Source of the DNA: Symbiodinium natans
Taxonomy: Eukaryota > Sar > Dinophyceae > Suessiales > Symbiodiniaceae
DNA: 64,000 bases
Direction of reading: 5' to 3'
Assembly (NCBI GenBank): GCA_905221605.1
Contig: CAJNDS010002317.1
Coordinates: 398,501-462,500, forward strand
In this document: positions 59,559 to 64,000 of the stretch, one piece after another
How the letters are laid out: the number at the start of each line of letters is the position of its first letter
Numbering within the stretch: position 1 is the stretch's first letter
Made by a program: the position numbers and the translations under genes
Notes under the pieces: generated by a model
Seen by the model: the letters and a program-made list of their open reading frames with translations, nothing else
The model's database searches: none
What the model was told of the DNA's origin: nothing

Positions 59559-59831
59559 GATATGTAGCTCCTCACACTTGTGGTCTAGCATCATGTGTAG
59601 TCTCAAGCACCATGCTTGACGAAGATGTTTGCTGTTGCTACTCTTCCGAGTCGTAGCGCTTTAAAAATCAGCCCTTTTGAGTGCTTGCGTGCTTGATTCT
59701 TGCAATGTCCTGTCAGCTGCACTTTATTTCCCTGCGAAGATTCTGCGCAATGTTTGATTGCATGCTCAAGCTATTTTTCTTTTCTTTTCTAGAGTCTTTT
59801 GTAGTCTTCTTTGTCTTTAGAGCGAACCAGC
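59559..59831 (+). other. ORF1-ORF2 spacer with strong pyrimidine tract
   Basis: Stops in all frames. TTTTTCTTTTCTTTTCTAG at about 59774-59792 is an excellent splice acceptor, and a second TTGTCTTTAG ends at 59820, 11 bases before the ORF2 ATG. In dinoflagellates such sites can take the trans-spliced leader, so ORF2 may be matured as its own mRNA from a polycistron. Confidence 0.55.
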
Positions 59832-60977
59832 ATGGCTTGGAATCAGGGATCCTGGGGATGGGGACCAAAGTACAGCAATCAGCAGTTCTACAACAACCAA
59901 GCAGATTCCTGGTATGGGCCTGCTCCTTCAGCCTACAAGGGCCAAGCTTGGAGTGAGCCGTACCCTACGCCAAAGCATTCAGGATACTCCAGTCCGGGCA
60001 AGCATGCAGCGTCATCCAAGACGTCTTCGTTGCCTTCTTCGTTTGTCCCTTCAGATGCTTGTTATGACTCCACTGCTCTTCATGGCCTGACTCTCAACAA
60101 AAACATTGAAGCCACACATTGGTCTCGTAAGCGTGACCTGGCAGCTAGAGATGTTTTGGAGGTTCGCGCTCATGAGCTTTTCTACCATGGCACTTCTGAG
60201 TGGTCTCTTCGTCTTCTCAGTCATGGTCGTTTCATATCGACAGTTCCAACTAGGTCGGTGGCTGAGAGCGTGTTTGTCTCTCAACTTCTTGCCGCTGTGC
60301 GCAAGAATCACGTTGACTTAGACGCTGTTGCCGAAGCAGTTTGGAAGGAGCAGAATCCTGAGCGTGCAGCGCCTGCAAAGAATGTGGATGCCCCTAGCCT
60401 TTACGCGCCTTTTGTTGACAAGATATTGGGTCTCGTCAAGCAGTATTCCCCTGAAGAAAGGGGCTCTCAAGCGTCTCAGCAAGTCGTTGAGCTTCGCACG
60501 CGTCTTGAGAAGCGTGAGAACCAGCTTCGGGCTCAGGGTGTTGAGCTCAGTCCGGCAAAGACCTCGGGGAAAACTTCGGCTACGAGCTCAGATGGTGTGG
60601 ACCTTCCAGTCTGTGCGCAGCCTACTGCCGTTGAAGAGTCTGACTCCAACACCGCCCAAAGTTTGGTTGTGTCCCTCAATGCTATTCAAGCTGATGTTCT
60701 CAAGCCTTATGTCAAGAACCTTTCGGGCACATCCGTTGACGCTGTTCAAGCCTGGCTAAAGACCTTTAAGAAGACTTTGGGCGCCAAGAACTTCGAAGTT
60801 CTCACGCAAAAGGTTGAAGACATTTCCAAGATGGCAATGGACAAGTCAAACAAGTTCACAAAAGATGAGCAGAAAAAGATGGCCATCAAGTTTAGCGTTC
60901 CCATCACCACAGTTTCCAAGATGGGAGTCAAGTCGTTGGCTTCAGTCATGGCCCTAGCTACAGTACTCACAGCCTGA
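59832..60977 (+). CDS. ORF2: 381-residue W/Y/G/Q-rich protein with coiled coil
   Basis: ATG at 59832 in good context (AGCATGGC); the frame opens upstream but without ATG. Residues 1-60 are rich in Trp, Tyr, Gly, Gln, Asn and Ser (WNQGSWGWGPKYSNQQFYNN), as in low-complexity RNA-binding or phase-separating segments. Residues 113-135 contain HELFYHGTSEWSLRLLSHGR, with an HGT and I/L-L-x-x-G-like pattern. Residues 217-238 are a charged coiled coil (VELRTRLEKRENQLRAQG). The C terminus (270-381) is helical and Lys-rich. It ends with TGA at 60975, and the same frame then continues into ORF3. By place and composition it could be the nucleic-acid-binding partner (ORF1p-like) of the RT, which is inference. 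Confidence 0.75.
   Translation: MAWNQGSWGWGPKYSNQQFYNNQADSWYGPAPSAYKGQAWSEPYPTPKHSGYSSPGKHAASSKTSSLPSSFVPSDACYDSTALHGLTLNKNIEATHWSRKRDLAARDVLEVRAHELFYHGTSEWSLRLLSHGRFISTVPTRSVAESVFVSQLLAAVRKNHVDLDAVAEAVWKEQNPERAAPAKNVDAPSLYAPFVDKILGLVKQYSPEERGSQASQQVVELRTRLEKRENQLRAQGVELSPAKTSGKTSATSSDGVDLPVCAQPTAVEESDSNTAQSLVVSLNAIQADVLKPYVKNLSGTSVDAVQAWLKTFKKTLGAKNFEVLTQKVEDISKMAMDKSNKFTKDEQKKMAIKFSVPITTVSKMGVKSLASVMALATVLTA
60975..60977 (+). other. In-frame UGA between ORF2 and ORF3
   Basis: The TGA is the only stop between ORF2 (from 59811) and ORF3 (to 63956) in that frame. The next codons are TGC TTG ACT. TGATG overlap also gives an ATG at 60977, but that frame ends at 60988. Readthrough, termination-reinitiation at 61017 or separate trans-splicing are the alternatives. 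Confidence 0.7.
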
Positions 60978-61016
60978 TGCTTGACTGAGCTTCAACAATC
61001 GCTGAGTGCATCTAGA

Positions 61017-63959
61017 ATGGAGCAGGTCAAGAAGCACTGTGTGCAGCTTGCTCGTTTTGCCACATTCATTTTGAACGAGATGCCGTCTGTTGAAAAGACC
61101 GCTGCTCTATGGATTCAAGGTGCTGTTCATCTTGCTATCGTGTTTTATTTTCCTTTACGTAGACTCAAGTCATTGGCACGTCTTCGTCAGAAACTTGAAG
61201 ATCAGGGAGTTCACCCTTCCACGTACTACTTCTCTGTCTTGCAAACAACCAATGTTACGTATCTGAAAGCCACTATTCCATGGAGTCATTCTGATTCCAA
61301 GAGAGCAGTCAGTCAATCTGACACGTGGATGTATGTTGGTAGCACTTCTGTTGGAGTAGTTGCTCGAGAGAACAATCGACGCGCAAAACTCAAACAGTGC
61401 CGAGCTGGACAGTTTGTTCATGTTGAGCCATCTATACGAGTTTGGGCCTCCAAGCTTCAGTATCGAGACTTGTCTACAATCGTTATTTCCTCCCACGAGG
61501 ACTACAGACAGGCTTGGGTGGCTGAGCACGTCCTTATTGGTCTTTGGCAGCCTCGTCTCAATTATCCGTTCGTTTACAGGTTTTTCAAAAAGACCGCCTT
61601 TGGTTATCAGAAGGTCTGCGTGAAGAACAAGACTGCAGCGTCTCATTCCTTTTTTCGACTCTTTGCTAAAGTCAGGCGTCAACTTCAGCGTCGGCAGATC
61701 AACCCTCAAGCGTCAGTTGATAAACAGCGTGCGCTCCAAATTCTGTTCGACTTGGCTCAACATGACAATCGATCTTTTCAAGCGGCTAAGTTGGTCAGGT
61801 CACAAAGAGTAACGGACACGGAAGTCTATGCGTTGTTTAGGATTGCTAAGAACTTGGAGCAACCTGCCAAGAGCAAGGTCGTTGCCTTGCTGACTGGAGC
61901 ACTTCGGTTTCGCAACTGCTCAGTTCCAGCCAAACAACCCAGGCTCCGAGTGCCGTTTTTGGCGCACGCGGACTTTAAGACATGCCTGACCAAGTGGCTA
62001 CGCCAACAGATTCAGCAGTACAAGCATTGGCTTATTCCTCTACATCTTCCATCTAAGTTTGTGGACGAAGGCTCTCATCTATCCTTGGCCAAGGCGCTGC
62101 ACAACATTAAGCAGTGGGAAAGCAGAATGACGAATCTACAGCCGTCGTCACTGCCGTGTTGCTGTCAGGAGTTAACCAGACAACATCCTCACTTGCATTT
62201 TGTTGATGGACATGTTGCTTCCAGTGCTTCACTATTGTCCTTGGATGTTGATTTGCATATTCTTGTTTCTTTCAGCTCCAGCTCCACCTTCTACCCCACT
62301 TTTCAGTCGTATCGCGGGCTCTATCAAGCAAAAGTCGATGCCTGGTTCAAAGCCCAAGGATTCCCACTTCAAGTTGCTCATGATTTTTGGACAGAATTCT
62401 TCCCTAGACAGTGGTATCTCCATGAGCATGCGATTGCTAAGTTGGACTTTGCTCTTCAAGAGCCCCAGGTCACACGCCTCAAGCGCTGTATATCCAACAA
62501 GTTGGTTGTGCATCTTGCAGATCATCAAGCCTCCCATTTGATGGTTTTCTGCCCTCAATTCTATTTTCAGTCTGTTCTTCGAGTGTGGCAGGATGTTACA
62601 AACTTCAAACAGATCAAGTCTGAACCACACCTCTGTCGACTTCAAGTTCGTGATGCCATTCCAGGAGATATTCGTAAGAGGTATGCGTGGGGCGTTCGAC
62701 AGAACGCCTCTCTCCCACAAGGAATTGTCTTTCTCAAAGAAAAGAAAGACTTTCGCAAAGGTAGAAGTGTCATTGCCTACAATCGCACAATCACAGAACG
62801 TTTGCAGCGTGCAGCGGCCTCAGCTATTGAGCAGATGATTCATGCATGTTTTCCGGAACACTTTGGGTCTTTGACGTTGCCCCAGATATTTGACAAGCTA
62901 CATTCTTGGTTTCGAGAGCTGCCAGCGTCCTCCACGATAGGTTGTCAGAATGATGATCTTGTTGGGTTCTTCAACAGTGTCCCTCAAGTTCGGATATTGC
63001 AAACTATTGATGTTTTGATGCTTCGGTACTCCCAGCTCACCGACACCGCCAAGATTACCGTGTGTATTGCTAAGGGCAAACGCGAAGTCAAAAGTATCTC
63101 TGGTAGAACCACTTTTGCGGGTGATCCCAGATATTGGAAAAGCGTTGATGTTTCAGATGTCCCTGCGATGGTGCAGGCCTCTTTTGATTGTGGTATTTTT
63201 CAAGCTTGTGGAGCTCTTTGGCAACAGCATGATGGCACTTGCATTGGCAATCAAATTTCGCCTATACTCAGCTCCCTGCCTGTGCTCTGCACAGAGGTTG
63301 GCTGGCAAGCGCTCTTTGCTTCGAATCGGCTTTTGCGTCCGTTTATTGCCATTAGATACGTCGACAACAGACTCATTCTTTTTTGCGAAACTTTGCGTCA
63401 AACTTCGAGCCTCAAGGCGCTCTTACACCCAATGTTTTACGGCGCACCCATCGAGCTTGAAGATGTCGGATCTCAAGAGTTTCTCGGTTTCGAAGTTGAC
63501 CATCACCAACGAGAAATCCGCGTGAAGCCCCTGCATGCATTTTGGCAAGTTCGCCATCCCGGATCAGCTGGATCCCCAAGACTATTGATTTCAGGATTGA
63601 GATCCCGTTTGGCCTCCGTCAGTAAGTACGCTTGGCCACCTGAGATCCGAGAGCACCAATCTCACCAAATTTTGCATTTTCATGCCCAAGCAGGATATGA
63701 CCCCTCGCTTTTGGCTGCACTAAAAGCTTGTTGGTTTTGCCGACATTCGCAGTGCAGTGCATGTTGTCACACTAGCTCTGTTGTGCAGTTCTCTTGCGCT
63801 CATGTGTGCGAGTATGTCCGGGTCTTGTTTGTCGGAGGGATAAGTTGCAGCATGAGCCATCACCCCATGCTTGCTTGTCGCGTGCTCGGAGCTTATTGGT
63901 GCAAGCCTTATAAGTCGCTTGGGCCTCAGAAACGCCAACCCCTCAGTTTTGACGTTTAA
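61017..63959 (+). CDS. ORF3: GIY-YIG endonuclease-reverse transcriptase (Penelope-like)
   Basis: The first ATG after the ORF2 stop is 61017 (AGAATGGA); 980 residues, stop TAA at 63957. A GIY-YIG-like nuclease lies near 104-185: WMYVGSTS (105-112), Arg at 117 or 121-122, AEHVLIGLWQPRLN with Glu170 and Asn182 at the catalytic positions. A Cys/His stretch CCC...HPHLHFVDGHV is at 381-400. RT motifs: FRKGRSVIAYNRT (579-591), motif A NDDLVGFFNSV (645-655), motif B GTCIGNQISPIL (740-751), motif C RYVDNRLIL (780-788, Asn replaces the second Asp), and FLGFEVD (822-828). A Cys-rich tail CWFCRHSQCSACCH...CAHVC (905-931) may bind zinc. Such enzymes nick the target and copy their RNA into DNA there. No frameshift or internal stop, so the copy may be young. 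Frame and register match ORF2. Confidence 0.85.
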   Translation: MEQVKKHCVQLARFATFILNEMPSVEKTAALWIQGAVHLAIVFYFPLRRLKSLARLRQKLEDQGVHPSTYYFSVLQTTNVTYLKATIPWSHSDSKRAVSQSDTWMYVGSTSVGVVARENNRRAKLKQCRAGQFVHVEPSIRVWASKLQYRDLSTIVISSHEDYRQAWVAEHVLIGLWQPRLNYPFVYRFFKKTAFGYQKVCVKNKTAASHSFFRLFAKVRRQLQRRQINPQASVDKQRALQILFDLAQHDNRSFQAAKLVRSQRVTDTEVYALFRIAKNLEQPAKSKVVALLTGALRFRNCSVPAKQPRLRVPFLAHADFKTCLTKWLRQQIQQYKHWLIPLHLPSKFVDEGSHLSLAKALHNIKQWESRMTNLQPSSLPCCCQELTRQHPHLHFVDGHVASSASLLSLDVDLHILVSFSSSSTFYPTFQSYRGLYQAKVDAWFKAQGFPLQVAHDFWTEFFPRQWYLHEHAIAKLDFALQEPQVTRLKRCISNKLVVHLADHQASHLMVFCPQFYFQSVLRVWQDVTNFKQIKSEPHLCRLQVRDAIPGDIRKRYAWGVRQNASLPQGIVFLKEKKDFRKGRSVIAYNRTITERLQRAAASAIEQMIHACFPEHFGSLTLPQIFDKLHSWFRELPASSTIGCQNDDLVGFFNSVPQVRILQTIDVLMLRYSQLTDTAKITVCIAKGKREVKSISGRTTFAGDPRYWKSVDVSDVPAMVQASFDCGIFQACGALWQQHDGTCIGNQISPILSSLPVLCTEVGWQALFASNRLLRPFIAIRYVDNRLILFCETLRQTSSLKALLHPMFYGAPIELEDVGSQEFLGFEVDHHQREIRVKPLHAFWQVRHPGSAGSPRLLISGLRSRLASVSKYAWPPEIREHQSHQILHFHAQAGYDPSLLAALKACWFCRHSQCSACCHTSSVVQFSCAHVCEYVRVLFVGGISCSMSHHPMLACRVLGAYWCKPYKSLGPQKRQPLSFDV

Positions 63960-64000
63960 ATGGGCAGTGGTTTTTCAGCTGAGCATGGATAAGCGCATAC

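Larger units (their letters stand above)
57990..64000 (+). mobile_element. Putative three-ORF retroelement with GIY-YIG and reverse transcriptase
   Basis: Three intron-free ORFs in the same direction and the same frame register, ending in a protein with GIY-YIG endonuclease and reverse transcriptase motifs. The domain order (endonuclease before RT) is that of the Naiad/Chlamys group of Penelope-like elements; ordinary Penelope elements carry GIY-YIG at the C terminus. ORF1 and ORF2 may belong to the element or be host genes beside it. No terminal repeats or target duplications could be found, and the right end is probably outside the window. Confidence 0.65.

Noticed and set aside
59811-59831. 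ORF2 starting at the upstream TTG
   Set aside because: Lies in the pyrimidine/acceptor tract; the ATG at 59832 has a good context.
60981-61016. ORF3 starting at TTG 60981
   Set aside because: A non-ATG start is not needed; the ATG at 61017 is in frame with good context, unless UGA readthrough occurs.
1-64000. tRNA, rRNA or snRNA genes
   Set aside because: No cloverleaf, rRNA core or Sm-site pattern was noticed on either strand by eye.

Overview
The window reads as nuclear DNA of a dinoflagellate, probably a symbiodiniacean or close relative. The clues are interspersed TTTAGGG/CCCTAAA heptamers on both strands, very long introns, splice donors that are mostly GC or GA rather than GT, acceptors that are nearly always AG followed by G, and genes all on one strand. 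The species cannot be named from the sequence.

Region 1 (about 2.2-30.5 kb, + strand) looks like a repeat desert but holds a shattered gene, here called HK1. Exons of 10-100 bases can be joined by reading frame and phase into a histidine kinase: the end of HisKA, a complete HATPase (N, G1, F and G2 boxes), a linker, a complete receiver domain, then a coiled-coil tail. Its 5' part, with the phospho-accepting His, lies off the left edge. Its introns are packed with telomere-type repeats and MITE-like palindromes.

Region 2 (about 33.4-55.8 kb, + strand) is a second gene of the same kind, HK2. It has a type-I (microbial) rhodopsin with the retinal-binding Lys, then a PAS domain, a HisKA domain with an intact H-box, and the start of the link to HATPase. 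HK1 and HK2 share two intron positions of the same phase, so they look like tandem paralogues. HK2 would be a light-sensing hybrid kinase. Its catalytic half is not found before the landscape changes near 57 kb.

Region 3 (57.0-64.0 kb) has almost no telomeric repeat and contains intron-free genes. A decayed tandem-duplicated ankyrin fragment is followed by three same-strand ORFs. ORF3 carries an N-terminal GIY-YIG endonuclease-like domain and a reverse transcriptase, the domain order of the Naiad/Chlamys Penelope-like elements. ORF1 has a weak ADP-ribosyltransferase-like signature. ORF2 is a W/Y/G/Q-rich protein whose single UGA stop separates it, in frame, from ORF3.

All exon calls were made by eye from protein motifs, intron phase and splice sites. 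The HATPase, receiver, rhodopsin helix F/G and HisKA exons are the strongest; linker and tail exons are weaker.
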